Shown: positions 37,003-46,727 of the stretch, in pieces | Numbering within the stretch: the first letter of the stretch is position 1 | Layout: each line of letters opens with the position of its first letter | Assembly (NCBI GenBank): GCA_016871335.1 | Contig: VFZF01000008.1 | Location: 62,001-126,000, forward strand | DNA length: 64,000 nucleotides | Direction of reading: 5' to 3' | DNA from: Acidimicrobiia bacterium | Lineage (GTDB): Bacteria; Acidobacteriota; Vicinamibacteria; Vicinamibacterales; SCN-69-37 | The notes under the pieces: generated by a model | What the model was told of the DNA's origin: nothing | Databases searched by the model: none | The model's input: the letters and a program-made list of their open reading frames with translations, nothing else | Program-made: the position numbers and the translations under genes

Positions 37003-38766
37003 GTGATCGTTTCAGGAGTTTCTGCGCTGCCATACGACGACTCCGCCGGGTTCACCGCGCCGCCTGCCTTCGGCACATTTCGCGTCCTGCATCAAATCGG
37101 CAGTGGCGCTCTGGGACCTGTTTTTCGTGCCTACGAACCCCAGCGTGAACGACTGATCGCCGTCAAAGCGTTCCGCCTCGACATCGTGCCGGAGGTGACG
37201 GCACGTCTGGCTGAAGCGCTTCGACGTCTGGCCGCGATCCCCGTCGAGTCGGCCACCGTCGTGCCGATGGTGGATGCAGGGCTGGAAGGCATGACGGCGT
37301 TTCTCGCGTCCGAGTACGACACGTCGGAGACGTTTGATGCCGCGTTGCGTCGCCTGGCGCCGATGCCGCTCGACCGAGCACGACCGATGTTGCGCAGGAT
37401 TGCGGAGGCCATCGACGCGGGCTGGGCCGCAGGGCTGGGCCACGGCGCATTGCATCCGCGCGACGTGTTTGTCAGCGACACCAACGACGTGCGCGTGACC
37501 GGGTTCGGTGTGGTCCCGGCGCTCGAATCACTCGGCATCAAGATCCCGGTTCGGCGTCCGTACACGGCACCCGAACGGGTGGCCGGTCGACCATGGGACA
37601 TCCGCGCAGACGTGTACTCGTTCGGGGTCCTGGCGCACGAACTGCTGACGGGGCGCCGCCCCGCGGGTGCGGGCGAACAGGATGGCGCGCTGCCGATCGG
37701 GACGACGCCTGAGCAGCGGGTCGCGATTCGTGCGGCGCTCGCGGGCGTGTTGGCGGAAGATCCTGCGAATCGCTACGCGACGCCCTCGGAGTTTCTTGCG
37801 GCGCTGGAGACAGGGGAGGTGCCTCCGCCTTCGCTCCCGGCCCGGCCTTCGCAACCGGTGCCTGCGGCGCCCGCATCCGCGGGCTCGCCCACGCCACCCA
37901 CGCTGGCCCGCTCAACCCCAGCGGGCCCTCCGGCACCTACACCACCCACACCACCTGCTGTTGACGTGGCGCGCGCAACCCCAGCGCGCCCTCCGGCACC
38001 GACGCCACCGACAGTGGCCCGCTCAACCCCAGCGGGCCGTACGTTGCCTCCGCCACCCGCGCTGGCCCGCTCAACCCCAGCGGGCCCTACGGTGGTCGGC
38101 GTCGCTGCCGCGTTCCTCGTCGTCGGCGTGCTCATCGTCGCGGCGCTTGGGTATGTGTGGCGCGGCTCGTCCGGCAGCGGACCAGAGGTGCTCGACACAG
38201 TGGCCGTGGTTGGTGATGACCCTGTCGGCACGGACGTGGCGGTGACGGATCCGCCGACGGCCACGGCGGGAACAACACCATCAGCAGAGGCAGCCCAGCC
38301 GGAGCCGCCGGCGACACGCGGCCGGCTGCTGGTACGGTCCGTTCCGGCCGGGGCCCGTGTGATGATCAGTGGGCGAGCGCGGGGCACGACGCCTGCGACC
38401 GTCCGGGACCTGCCGTTTGGTACGTACAACGTGACGGTGTCGCGTGACGGGTATCGGCCGCGCATCGCGCGCGTCACGCTCTCGCGGACCGTGCCGGCGC
38501 GGGATATCACCGTGGAACTGCGGCGCGCCGCGCCGGTGGCGCCGGCGGGGTCGACCGGTTCCGTGTACATCGACACGCGTCCGACCGGTGCACAGGTCAC
38601 AATCGATGGCCACCTCCTGGGCACGACACCGATGCGCGTGCCCGATTTGTCACCGGGGTCGCATACGATCCGGCTTGATCTCGCGGGCCACAAGAGTGTG
38701 ACCACCACAGTGGTGGTGCGCGCCGGGCAGCAGGTGCCCGTGCGCGTGTCGTTGGAAGTGATGTAG
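37003..38766 (+). CDS. Membrane pseudokinase with two C-terminal PEGA domains
   Basis: 587 residues. An N-terminal protein-kinase fold (IGSGALGPVFRAYEPQ, IAVKAF, PYTAPERVAG, DVYSFGVLAHELLTG) lacks the catalytic loop and metal site: HRD is replaced by GALHPRDVF and DFG by GFGVV, so it should be inactive or regulatory. A Pro-rich linker of about 95 residues follows, built from repeated ARSTPAGP-like units, then a membrane helix (VVGVAAAFLVVGVLIVAAL) and two PEGA domains (VPAGARVMISGRARGTTPAT; TGAQVTIDGHLLGTTPMR) facing the periplasm. It lies 3 bases before carA and is co-directional with carA-carB-arfB. The GTG start at 37003 is uncertain. Confidence 0.85.
   Translation: MIVSGVSALPYDDSAGFTAPPAFGTFRVLHQIGSGALGPVFRAYEPQRERLIAVKAFRLDIVPEVTARLAEALRRLAAIPVESATVVPMVDAGLEGMTAFLASEYDTSETFDAALRRLAPMPLDRARPMLRRIAEAIDAGWAAGLGHGALHPRDVFVSDTNDVRVTGFGVVPALESLGIKIPVRRPYTAPERVAGRPWDIRADVYSFGVLAHELLTGRRPAGAGEQDGALPIGTTPEQRVAIRAALAGVLAEDPANRYATPSEFLAALETGEVPPPSLPARPSQPVPAAPASAGSPTPPTLARSTPAGPPAPTPPTPPAVDVARATPARPPAPTPPTVARSTPAGRTLPPPPALARSTPAGPTVVGVAAAFLVVGVLIVAALGYVWRGSSGSGPEVLDTVAVVGDDPVGTDVAVTDPPTATAGTTPSAEAAQPEPPATRGRLLVRSVPAGARVMISGRARGTTPATVRDLPFGTYNVTVSRDGYRPRIARVTLSRTVPARDITVELRRAAPVAPAGSTGSVYIDTRPTGAQVTIDGHLLGTTPMRVPDLSPGSHTIRLDLAGHKSVTTTVVVRAGQQVPVRVSLEVM
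37905..38090. repeat. Four in-frame copies of the 27-bp palindromic repeat in the pseudokinase linker
   Basis: Copies at 37905-37931, 37968-37994, 38016-38042 and 38064-38090. Each is 27 bases (9 codons), with GGCCCGCTC and AGCGGGCC arms (or GGCGCGCGC and AGCGCGCC in copy 2), and reads ARSTPAGP-like in the protein. Arm changes are compensatory (CCC/GGG versus CGC/GCG), as for a folded element. The same 27-mer is intergenic at 35048, 49126 and 49159. Confidence 0.85.
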
Positions 38767-38769
38767 GGA

Positions 38770-39909
38770 ATGAGTATGGACGCAGTATTGGCGCTGGAAA
38801 ATGGCCGGTGTTTCCGGGGGCGCTCCGTGGGCGCGTCGTCGGACGCCGCCGGGGAAGTGGTGTTCAACACAAGCCTGACTGGTTATCAGGAAGTGTTGAC
38901 CGACCCGTCGTACGCGGGGCAAATCGTCACGATGACGTGCCCGGAAATCGGCAACTACGGTGTCAGTGGCGACGATGGTGAGTCGCGGGCGCCGCAGGTG
39001 TCCGGGTTCATCATCCGCAGCGAGTCGCCCATCGCGAGCAACTGGCGCGCTGAGGGCACGCTGCGCGAATACCTCGTTCGACATGGCATCGTGGCCATCG
39101 CGGACATCGATACGCGGGCGCTGACACGGACATTGCGGACAGCGGGGGCGATGCGCGGCGTGATCGCCACCGGGACCATTCCGAAGACGAGTGAGCTTGT
39201 GGAGCGGGCGCGGGCGTTGCCGTCGATGGAAGGCGCGGATCTGGTGCGCGGGGTGACGTGCGCCGAGGCGTTTGACTGGCCGTCGACCAACGGCATCACC
39301 GAGTTCGACGAGTTTGTGTCGATGGACCCGGCGCCCGGCCGGCGTCTGCGAGTGGCGGCGTACGACTTCGGGATGAAGTGGAACATCCTGCGTCGCCTGA
39401 CGGCGCACGGGTGTGATGTGCGCGTCTTCCCGGCGACGGCGCCGGCCAGCGAGTTGCTGGCCATCAAACCGGATGGTGTGTTCCTCTCCAACGGTCCCGG
39501 CGACCCTGCGGTGCTCGACTACGCAATCGCCAACACACGCGTGTTGGTGGACTCCGGCGTACCGGTGTTCGGCATCTGCCTTGGCCATCAGATTCTCGGT
39601 CTGGCGATGGGCGCCAAAACGTACAAGTTGAAGTTCGGCCATCGCGGCGGGAACCATCCAGTGAAGGACCTGTCGTCGGGCAGGATTGAAATCACGTCGC
39701 AGAATCACGGCTTCGCGATTGATCCGGCCACCGTGCCTGATGATGTCGAAGTGACCCACCTGAATCTGTATGACGGCACGGTGGAAGGGATGCGCCATCG
39801 GACCAGACCGGTGTTCTGCGTGCAGTATCACCCCGAGGCCGCTCCTGGTCCGCACGATGCGGACTATCTCTTCGCACAGTTTGTGCGTGCGATGACTCAG
39901 AAGGCGTAG
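38770..39909 (+). CDS. carA: Carbamoyl phosphate synthase small chain
   Basis: 379 residues. The CPSase domain ([30 protein letters not shown]) is followed by a class I glutamine amidotransferase with SNGPGDP, the catalytic Cys in [13 protein letters not shown] and the His/Glu in [17 protein letters not shown]. It supplies ammonia from glutamine to CarB for arginine and pyrimidine precursors. 9 bases separate it from carB. An in-frame ATG two codons later is also possible. Confidence 0.97.
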   Translation: MSMDAVLALENGRCFRGRSVGASSDAAGEVVFNTSLTGYQEVLTDPSYAGQIVTMTCPEIGNYGVSGDDGESRAPQVSGFIIRSESPIASNWRAEGTLREYLVRHGIVAIADIDTRALTRTLRTAGAMRGVIATGTIPKTSELVERARALPSMEGADLVRGVTCAEAFDWPSTNGITEFDEFVSMDPAPGRRLRVAAYDFGMKWNILRRLTAHGCDVRVFPATAPASELLAIKPDGVFLSNGPGDPAVLDYAIANTRVLVDSGVPVFGICLGHQILGLAMGAKTYKLKFGHRGGNHPVKDLSSGRIEITSQNHGFAIDPATVPDDVEVTHLNLYDGTVEGMRHRTRPVFCVQYHPEAAPGPHDADYLFAQFVRAMTQKA

Positions 39910-39918
39910 CAGGATTTC

Positions 39919-42900
39919 ATGCCCAAGCGAACGGATATCAAGCGTGTTCTCGTGATCGGCTCCGGGCCGATTGTCATCGGCCAGGCCTGTGAGTTCGACT
40001 ACTCCGGCACCCAGGCGTGCAAGGCGTTGCGTGATGAAGGTCTCGAGGTGGTGCTGGTCAACAGCAATCCTGCGACGATCATGACGGACCCGGAACTGGC
40101 GGACCGCACCTACGTCGAGCCGCTGACGGTCGCCGCAGTCGAGCAGGTGATTGCGCGCGAGAAGCCCGATGCGATTCTGCCGACGGTGGGCGGTCAGACG
40201 GCGTTGAATCTGGCCGTCGATCTCGATGAAGCCGGCGTGCTCGCGAAATACAACGTCGAACTGATTGGCGCCTCCATCGCCGCCATCAAGGTGGCCGAGG
40301 ATCGGCTGAAGTTCAAGGAGGCGATGCGGTCCATCGGCGTGGATGTGCCGCAGAGCTACTACGCACGGTCGCTCGACCAGGCGCTTGAGGCCTCGGAGAA
40401 GATCGGGTTCCCGGCGATTATCCGTCCCTCGTTCACCATGGGCGGCGTGGGCGGGGGGATCGCCTACAACGTCGAGGAGTTCAAGGAGATCTGCGCCCGT
40501 GGTCTCTCCATGAGCCCCGTGCACGAGCTGCTCATCGAAGAGTCGGTGATCGGCTGGAAGGAATACGAACTCGAGGTCATGCGTGACTGCGACGACAACT
40601 TCGTGGTCATCTGCTCGATCGAGAACATCGACCCGATGGGCGTGCACACCGGTGACAGCATCACGGTGGCCCCGGCGCTGACGTTGACCGACCGCGAGTA
40701 CCAGCGGATGCGTGATGCGGCGCGCCGGATCATCCGTCGCGTCGGCGTGGAGACTGGCGGGTCGAACATCCAGTTCGCCGTCAACCCTGAAGATGGCCGG
40801 ATGATCGTCATCGAAATGAATCCGCGCGTCTCCCGGTCGTCCGCGCTCGCGTCCAAGGCCACCGGCTTCCCGATCGCCAAGATCGCCGCCAAGCTCGCAC
40901 TGGGATATCGACTCGACGAAATCAAGAACGACATCACGCGCCTGACGCCCGCGTCCTTCGAGCCGACGATCGACTACGTCGTCGTCAAGGTGCCGCGTTG
41001 GGCGTTCGAGAAGTTCCCGACCGCCGATCGGACCTTGACGACGCAGATGAAGTCGGTGGGGGAGGCGATGGCCATCGGCCGCACCTTCAAGGAAGCGTTC
41101 CTGAAGGCGTTCCGATCGCTGGAACTCGGCCGTAGCGGGCGCCTCTTCAGCCAGGCCGCTCCGGGCTCGGCGTATGAACACGAGGACGACCAGGCGCTGC
41201 AGCGCGCCCTGGGCATTCCGACGGACCGCCGGATGTGGGCCGTGTTCCGCGCGCTCGAGCGGGGATGGACCATCGGGGAAATCCACCGCCTCACGAAGAT
41301 TGACCTGTGGTTCCTGACCCAGTTCCAGCAGTTGACCGAACTGGCCAACCAGGTCCGTGCCGTCGGCGCGCGTGACCTCGCGGCCGACCTGCTGCGCGAA
41401 GTGAAGCGCGCAGGCTTTGCCGACGTCGATCTGGCGCAGCTGCTTGGCATCGATGAAGACAGCGTCAGCGCCCGTCGTCTCGAGCACCAGCTCGTCTTTG
41501 GCTACAAGCGCATCGACACCTGCGCGGCCGAGTTCGAGTCCTTCACGCCGTACATGTACGGCACCTTCGAAGAGGAGTGCGAAGCCGAACCGTCGCCTAG
41601 GGCCAAGGTGGTCATTCTGGGCAGCGGACCGAACCGCATCGGGCAGGGCCTCGAGTTCGACTACTGCTGCTGTCACGCGGCGTTCGCGCTGCGCGACCAG
41701 GGGTACGAGACCGTGATGGTCAACTGCAACCCCGAAACGGTGTCCACCGACTACGACTCGGTCGATCGGCTCTACTTCGAACCGCTGACGTTCGAAGACG
41801 TGTCGGCCATCGTTGCGCGTGAACGGCAGGGCGGCGGCGATGTGGCCTGTGTGGTGCAGTACGGCGGCCAGACGCCGCTGAAGCTGGCGCTGCGACTTCA
41901 GAAGGTCGGGATCAAGATTCTCGGCACCTCCCCGGATTCGATCGACCTTGCGGAAGACCGCGAGCGGTTCTCGAAGTTGCTCTGGGAACTGGGGATTCCC
42001 CAGGCGGCGAGCGGCATGGCCCACTCACCGGAGGAGGCGCGCGAGGTCGCCTCGTCCATCGGGTTCCCGGTGGTCGTGCGCCCGTCGTATGTGCTTGGCG
42101 GCCGCGCGATGGCGATCGTGTACGACACGGGGTCGCTCGATCGCTACATGCGGCAGGCCGTGCAGCTGTCGCCCGAACATCCGATTCTGATCGACAAGTT
42201 CCTTGAAGACGCGACGGAGATCGATGTCGATGCCGTCGCGGACACCACCGGCGACGTCATCATCGGCGGCATCATGGAGCACATCGAGCAGGCCGGCATC
42301 CACTCCGGCGACAGTTCGTGTGTCGTGCCGCCTCATCTGCTGAGCGACAAACACATGGCCACCATCCGCGACTACTCGCGCCGGGTGGCGCGCGCGCTCA
42401 AAGTCGTCGGGCTGATGAACGCGCAGTTCGCGATCAAAGACGACGTGGTGTACGTGCTTGAAGTGAATCCGCGCGCGTCGCGCACGATTCCGTACCTGTC
42501 AAAGGCCACCGGCGTCCCGCTGGCGAAGGTGGCGGCCAATGTGATGATCGGCAAGACCCTGGCCGAACAGGGCTTCACCGAGGACCTGGCCGTCTCGGGC
42601 TTTTTTGTGAAGACGCCCGTGTTCCCGTTTGTGCGGTTCCCAGGCGTGGATACGTTGCTGGGCCCGGAGATGAAGTCCACCGGTGAAGTCATGGGCGGCG
42701 CCGAAACGTTCGGGTCGGCGTTTGCGAAGGCGCAGATGGGGGCCGGCCAGCACCTGCCGCAGGAGGGCACGGTGTTCATCAGCGTGAACAACAACGACAA
42801 ACCGAATGTGGTGCCGATCGCCCGCGGGTTGATGGACCTCGGCTTCAAGATTCTGGCGACGCGCGGCACTGCGGTGTATCTGCGCGCGCACGGCATCGAC

Positions 42901-43170
42901 GCCGAGATCGTCTTCAAAATCAACGAGGGGCGGCCGCACGTTGGTGACGAAATCGTCAACAAGAACGTGGACCTCGTCATCAATACGCCCCTTGGCCGTG
43001 AGTCGTTTTTTGACGACCGCGCCGTGCGTCGTGCAGCGATGCTCCAGGGCATCCCGGCCATCACGACGCTCACCGGGGCGGCAGCCGCCGTCAGCGCCAT
43101 CACGGCGATTCGTGCGGAAGGACTCACGGTGAAGAGCCTGCAGGAATACCACCAGGACGCCCGCGGATGA
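39919..43170 (+). CDS. carB: Carbamoyl phosphate synthase large chain
   Basis: 1083 residues, complete: first ATP-grasp half ([55 protein letters not shown]), oligomerisation region, second half ([52 protein letters not shown]) and a C-terminal allosteric MGS-like domain. It makes carbamoyl phosphate from bicarbonate, ammonia and two ATP. Its 3' end overlaps arfB by ATGA. The large antisense open frame in the same place is a GC-rich shadow. Confidence 0.98.
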   Translation: MPKRTDIKRVLVIGSGPIVIGQACEFDYSGTQACKALRDEGLEVVLVNSNPATIMTDPELADRTYVEPLTVAAVEQVIAREKPDAILPTVGGQTALNLAVDLDEAGVLAKYNVELIGASIAAIKVAEDRLKFKEAMRSIGVDVPQSYYARSLDQALEASEKIGFPAIIRPSFTMGGVGGGIAYNVEEFKEICARGLSMSPVHELLIEESVIGWKEYELEVMRDCDDNFVVICSIENIDPMGVHTGDSITVAPALTLTDREYQRMRDAARRIIRRVGVETGGSNIQFAVNPEDGRMIVIEMNPRVSRSSALASKATGFPIAKIAAKLALGYRLDEIKNDITRLTPASFEPTIDYVVVKVPRWAFEKFPTADRTLTTQMKSVGEAMAIGRTFKEAFLKAFRSLELGRSGRLFSQAAPGSAYEHEDDQALQRALGIPTDRRMWAVFRALERGWTIGEIHRLTKIDLWFLTQFQQLTELANQVRAVGARDLAADLLREVKRAGFADVDLAQLLGIDEDSVSARRLEHQLVFGYKRIDTCAAEFESFTPYMYGTFEEECEAEPSPRAKVVILGSGPNRIGQGLEFDYCCCHAAFALRDQGYETVMVNCNPETVSTDYDSVDRLYFEPLTFEDVSAIVARERQGGGDVACVVQYGGQTPLKLALRLQKVGIKILGTSPDSIDLAEDRERFSKLLWELGIPQAASGMAHSPEEAREVASSIGFPVVVRPSYVLGGRAMAIVYDTGSLDRYMRQAVQLSPEHPILIDKFLEDATEIDVDAVADTTGDVIIGGIMEHIEQAGIHSGDSSCVVPPHLLSDKHMATIRDYSRRVARALKVVGLMNAQFAIKDDVVYVLEVNPRASRTIPYLSKATGVPLAKVAANVMIGKTLAEQGFTEDLAVSGFFVKTPVFPFVRFPGVDTLLGPEMKSTGEVMGGAETFGSAFAKAQMGAGQHLPQEGTVFISVNNNDKPNVVPIARGLMDLGFKILATRGTAVYLRAHGIDAEIVFKINEGRPHVGDEIVNKNVDLVINTPLGRESFFDDRAVRRAAMLQGIPAITTLTGAAAAVSAITAIRAEGLTVKSLQEYHQDARG

Positions 43171-43565
43171 ACCTCGACGCGCTGCCCATCACCGAGCGCT
43201 TCGTGAGAGCCTCCGGACCGGGTGGTCAGAACGTCAACAAGGTCGCCACGGCGGTGGAACTGCGGCTGGATGTCTCGGCCGCGCCGCTGCCCGAGGGCGT
43301 CAAACTCCGCCTGCGTGTGCTGGCCGGCCGGCGCCTCACGGCCGACGATGTGCTGGTGATTGACAGCCGGGAATACCGCACGCAGGCGCAGAATCGCGAA
43401 GCCGCGCGTGCGCGCCTATCCGCACTGCTGGACCTCGCGCATGTGGTCCCCAAGTCGCGCCGCAAGACGAAGCCGTCGCGGGCCGCCAAACAGGCCCGCA
43501 TGGTCGACAAGGTCATCCGCGGGCGCATCAAGTCCGCGCGCGGCCGCGTCAGGCGCGACGACTAG
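43167..43565 (+). CDS. arfB: Alternative ribosome-rescue factor ArfB-like
   Basis: 132 residues. The release-factor catalytic loop [18 protein letters not shown] is intact near residue 15, followed by the small class I RF-like domain ([24 protein letters not shown]) and a basic C-terminal tail ([17 protein letters not shown], ending GRVRRDD) expected to sit in the empty mRNA channel. It hydrolyses peptidyl-tRNA on stalled ribosomes. Translationally coupled to carB. Confidence 0.9.
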   Translation: MNLDALPITERFVRASGPGGQNVNKVATAVELRLDVSAAPLPEGVKLRLRVLAGRRLTADDVLVIDSREYRTQAQNREAARARLSALLDLAHVVPKSRRKTKPSRAAKQARMVDKVIRGRIKSARGRVRRDD

Positions 43566-43585
43566 ACGCGGTCGAGTCGTCGCGC

Positions 43586-45181
43586 CTACTTCAGCAGGTG
43601 CGCACGGCGCCCATCCGCAAACGTCTTGAGCCCGGCCACCGAGGACTCGAACGCGGCATTGTCGATGACCTTCTTGGTGTCTGCCAGCACGTCGGCGCGA
43701 ATCAGCGCCGCATACCGCTCGGCGATCGGGCCCAGCGTGTTCCAGTCGAGCCAACGCGTCGCGATATCGCGGATGTAGCCGAGATACTTCTCCCGCAGCG
43801 CAGGCACGGCGAGGAGCTTTGAGATCAGCGGCTTGCTCGCGTCATGCACCGCCACCAGAGGATCGAGTGCGACCCCGCCTCCACCGGGACCACCACCGCG
43901 GCCGCCGCCGCGGCCACCCTGTGGAGGCACCATTGCGCCGCCACCGGGTGGAGGCGGCATCATCCCCCCGCCGGGCGGCGGCATGCCCGGGCCACCAGGC
44001 CCCATGCCCCCGCGACCACCGCCACCAGGACCGCCGGCCATCATCGCTTCGTTGATGTCGTGCGGAATGATGTGAAAGCGGCCGGTCGGGTCGAGATAGA
44101 TGTTGTAGTCGCTTGCGCGCGTCCAGTAGCCATCCGAATTGACGAGCGCGTTCTCCAGCGCGAGGAACCTCAGGGTGCCGTCGATGTTCAGGATCGGCGC
44201 CAGCGCGGCTTCCAGCTGATCCACCGGTGTCGTGTTGAGCACCTTCGTCAGGTTGATCAGCGCGTTCCATGACGCCGCGTTGTCCTTGTTCTTGATTTCG
44301 TAGAGGCGCTTGTAGGCCTCCCGGTCCTCGCCCAGATACTCAAGACCGCCACGGCCGCCCGGGCTGCCGGGCACCTTCCAGCGCACGCCCTCTTCAGTCT
44401 TGAAATGATCGCGGAGGAAGTCCTTGTTGAACTGCGCCACGTTTGTGTACACGCCCCAGTACTCGCCGTTGATCACCACACGCATGAAGTTCGCGGCCGG
44501 GGTCGGAATGTACTGGCTCGAGATGTGCTCATACAGCACCGCGCGCATCAGCGACGGATCGCCGTTGGCGTTATTGAGGTTGAGGGTCTTGTAGCCCTGG
44601 AGGTGCTGGTCCGGGACGACAAAATCCATCGCGACGTTCAACGACTTCTTGTAACCGGCCGGCACGCCAAAAAACGACGACGCCCCGCGATAGTGGACGC
44701 CGACATCCTTGTAGGTCTTGCCATCCACCACCAGCGTCGCGGGGACCTCAACGTCCGTGTTGTTGAACGCAATCAGTTCCGCATCCCAGTCGCTGTTCTC
44801 GAAGGTGAAAAACAACGTGCGCAGCGTGCCGTCGTCGTACAGGGGCGTGGACGCGGGCTTGACGTCGGCAGGCGAGATGGCGTTGCCGGGCGCCGCCGGA
44901 CCTGCGGCACCGCCGCCACGGCCCCCGCCTCCTCCCAGACGCCCGCCGCCACCACCCCGGCCCGGTGTCGGATTGGCCGCCAGGAAGTCCCGCGCGGCTT
45001 TGCGTTCGACGGCGTTCAGCCGACCGTCCTTATCGGCATCAAACTGGCTGACCAGCTCACGAGCGGGCTGATTGAGGCCGCCGGGGCCCATGCCAGGACC
45101 CATCGGTGGACCTTGCGCAAACGGAGTCGTGCCGGCAACGGCGGCGGCCAGGAGGGTGAGTGCGAGTCGGGTGCGAGTCAT
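43586..45181 (-). CDS. Secreted CotH-kinase family protein with EF-hand and Gly-rich inserts
   Basis: 531 residues. Signal peptide (LALTLLAAAVAGTTPFA), an EF-hand-like DADKDGRLNAVE near residue 50, a Gly-rich stretch, then the CotH domain: VHYRGASSFFG, YKKSLNVAMDF, LNLNNANGDPSLMR, INGEYWGVYTN, LYEIKNKDN and DYNIYLDPTGRFHIIPHD, which carries the family's late catalytic-type Asp. A Pro/Gly-rich insert (MPPPGGGMMPPPPGGG) interrupts the C-terminus. CotH proteins elsewhere phosphorylate extracellular proteins. Third gene of an operon with VTC-domain and DUF4956 proteins. Confidence 0.88.
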   Translation of the reverse strand: MTRTRLALTLLAAAVAGTTPFAQGPPMGPGMGPGGLNQPARELVSQFDADKDGRLNAVERKAARDFLAANPTPGRGGGGGRLGGGGGRGGGAAGPAAPGNAISPADVKPASTPLYDDGTLRTLFFTFENSDWDAELIAFNNTDVEVPATLVVDGKTYKDVGVHYRGASSFFGVPAGYKKSLNVAMDFVVPDQHLQGYKTLNLNNANGDPSLMRAVLYEHISSQYIPTPAANFMRVVINGEYWGVYTNVAQFNKDFLRDHFKTEEGVRWKVPGSPGGRGGLEYLGEDREAYKRLYEIKNKDNAASWNALINLTKVLNTTPVDQLEAALAPILNIDGTLRFLALENALVNSDGYWTRASDYNIYLDPTGRFHIIPHDINEAMMAGGPGGGGRGGMGPGGPGMPPPGGGMMPPPPGGGAMVPPQGGRGGGRGGGPGGGGVALDPLVAVHDASKPLISKLLAVPALREKYLGYIRDIATRWLDWNTLGPIAERYAALIRADVLADTKKVIDNAAFESSVAGLKTFADGRRAHLLK

Positions 45182-45195
45182 ACCAGGATCCTTCG

Positions 45196-45876
45196 TCAGA
45201 CTTCCGGTTCGGGGCGGCGGCGCAGTTCCACCGCGTGCACACCGTCAATGCGATAGAGAATCTTCACGAGTTCGTCGGGCGAACAATCGGGTTTCAGCGC
45301 CGCGTCGTATTCCATGTCGATCGACGTGCCCTGACGATTGGTCCCGATCGACTGCAGGTGTCGCGACTGCAGATGGCCGTCCAGTGTGCCGCCCAGCATG
45401 TGGTCGAGGTCGAGGCCAAGGGCCACGCGCAGCGTCAGCGTGAACCGCAGGGCCGGACTCGCGGCCACCGTGGCCGGGCGCATCACGAAGCAGGCCGCGC
45501 CGACGACGACAATGCCGATGGCGGCGACCCAATGGGCACCGGCGCCGACGGCCATGCCGACGGCGACGGCGAAGATGACGAAGGCCGTATCCTGGGTGTC
45601 GCGCACGATGGTGCGGAATCGCACGATGGAGAGCGCGCCGACGAGGCTGAATGCCCGCGCGACGTTGTCCCCGATGACCTGCGTGACCATGGCGATCAAC
45701 ACCGCCAGGAGCACGAGCGTCGCAGGGAAGGAGGCCGTCGCGTCACTGGTCTCGCGCGTCTGGCGGTAGACCCAGGCGACGATGCCGCCAAGGACGAGCG
45801 CGGCGACCAGTCGCATCGCGGTGACCTGGGGAGCGACCGCAGGTGCGCTGAAGACCGACGTCAGAAAGTCCGGCAT
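45196..45876 (-). CDS. DUF4956 membrane protein
   Basis: 226 residues from ATG 45876, which overlaps the stop of the VTC-domain gene (TGATG). Three or four membrane helices (MRLVAALVLGGIVAWVY, VLLAVLIAMVTQVI, FVIFAVAVGMAVGAGAHWV, IGIVVVGAACFVM) with the characteristic IGDNVARAFSLVGALSIVRF and VRDTQDTAF are followed by a cytoplasmic ferredoxin-like domain (IDGVHAVELRRRPE). DUF4956 genes are regularly found beside VTC and CotH genes, although the role is unknown. The next gene, cotH, begins 14 bases downstream. Confidence 0.88.
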   Translation of the reverse strand: MPDFLTSVFSAPAVAPQVTAMRLVAALVLGGIVAWVYRQTRETSDATASFPATLVLLAVLIAMVTQVIGDNVARAFSLVGALSIVRFRTIVRDTQDTAFVIFAVAVGMAVGAGAHWVAAIGIVVVGAACFVMRPATVAASPALRFTLTLRVALGLDLDHMLGGTLDGHLQSRHLQSIGTNRQGTSIDMEYDAALKPDCSPDELVKILYRIDGVHAVELRRRPEPEV

Positions 45877-46604
45877 CACGCCACCTCCGCAGCCGTGGTG
45901 GTGATCGCAGGGGCCAGGCCCAGTCCAGCGATCGACAGCCGGTACTTCGAGACCGTCATCGGGGCGAGGCCAAACGTTTCCACGAGGCGCTTGAAGATCG
46001 CGGGCATGGCGACCAGGAACTTGAGTTCGACAATGTGCTGGTCGGTCAGCACCGGCATGTACTCCGGTGACTGGAAGCGCCATCCTTCGGCGGTTCGGGC
46101 ACACAGGTGTGCATCCACGGTAAGCCGGGCGAGGCCGTACGGCGTCGATGTCACGCGTGCCGTCCGGTCGTAGGTCACCTGGCACACCGGGGACAGCCGG
46201 CGCGCGGCCAGCCGGGTCGCGAACCACAGGCCTGGCCAGTCGCCCAGGTCGGTCAGGCCGGCGTCGAGTCGCGCGAGTTCAGTGAGCGGCACAATCGACC
46301 GGCGCTTGGACAGCAATGGCCGTGTGCGCAGTTTCCGTTCGAGGAACGCCACATCCGAGACGCCGTACCGCCGGACGCGATACTTGCTGCGTCCGTACGA
46401 ACCTTTCCGGCGGTAGACATCCTGGTCGGGGGTATCGGTGTAGAGGGTGGTGGTGGAGTAGGCGTCACCATGGACTCCAGTTCCGTGGGGGTCGGCCGTC
46501 AGATGTTCCCTGGCCCACGTCCGGACGGCATCCCCGACATCGGGAGTCACCAGGAACTTCAGTTCAGCGGCGTGTGGGCGGCGGTCTCGGGTTTCGGTCT
46601 GCAT
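45876..46604 (-). CDS. VTC-domain (polyphosphate polymerase-like) protein
   Basis: 242 residues from ATG 46604. The tunnel-domain signature is clear: AELKFLVTPDVGDAVR at the start, STTTLYTDTPDQDVYRRK, YRVRRYGVSDVAFLERK, LLSKRRSIVPL, and a late IVELKFLVAMPAIFKRLVE and SKYRLSIAG. In yeast Vtc4 this domain makes polyphosphate from ATP; the bacterial form here is soluble. Together with DUF4956 and CotH it forms a three-gene cell-surface operon. An upstream extension of the frame overlaps comEC and is not real. Confidence 0.85.
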   Translation of the reverse strand: MQTETRDRRPHAAELKFLVTPDVGDAVRTWAREHLTADPHGTGVHGDAYSTTTLYTDTPDQDVYRRKGSYGRSKYRVRRYGVSDVAFLERKLRTRPLLSKRRSIVPLTELARLDAGLTDLGDWPGLWFATRLAARRLSPVCQVTYDRTARVTSTPYGLARLTVDAHLCARTAEGWRFQSPEYMPVLTDQHIVELKFLVAMPAIFKRLVETFGLAPMTVSKYRLSIAGLGLAPAITTTAAEVA

Positions 46605-46727
46605 GGTCCTGTGGCTGCGGAGTGAGACTAGCCGACTGCGCTGTTTATTCCCGCATGGAAATTTTTGCCACCCCATCACGCCGGCACGCGCAGACTCACC
46701 TGGCATGTGTTGCAGGTGGGGTGGGGT

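Noticed and set aside
38650-42024. Very long open frame (1124 codons) antisense to carB and carA
   Set aside because: It mirrors the codon structure of carAB, contains no recognisable domain and is rich in Arg, His and Gly as expected for the antisense of a GC-rich gene.
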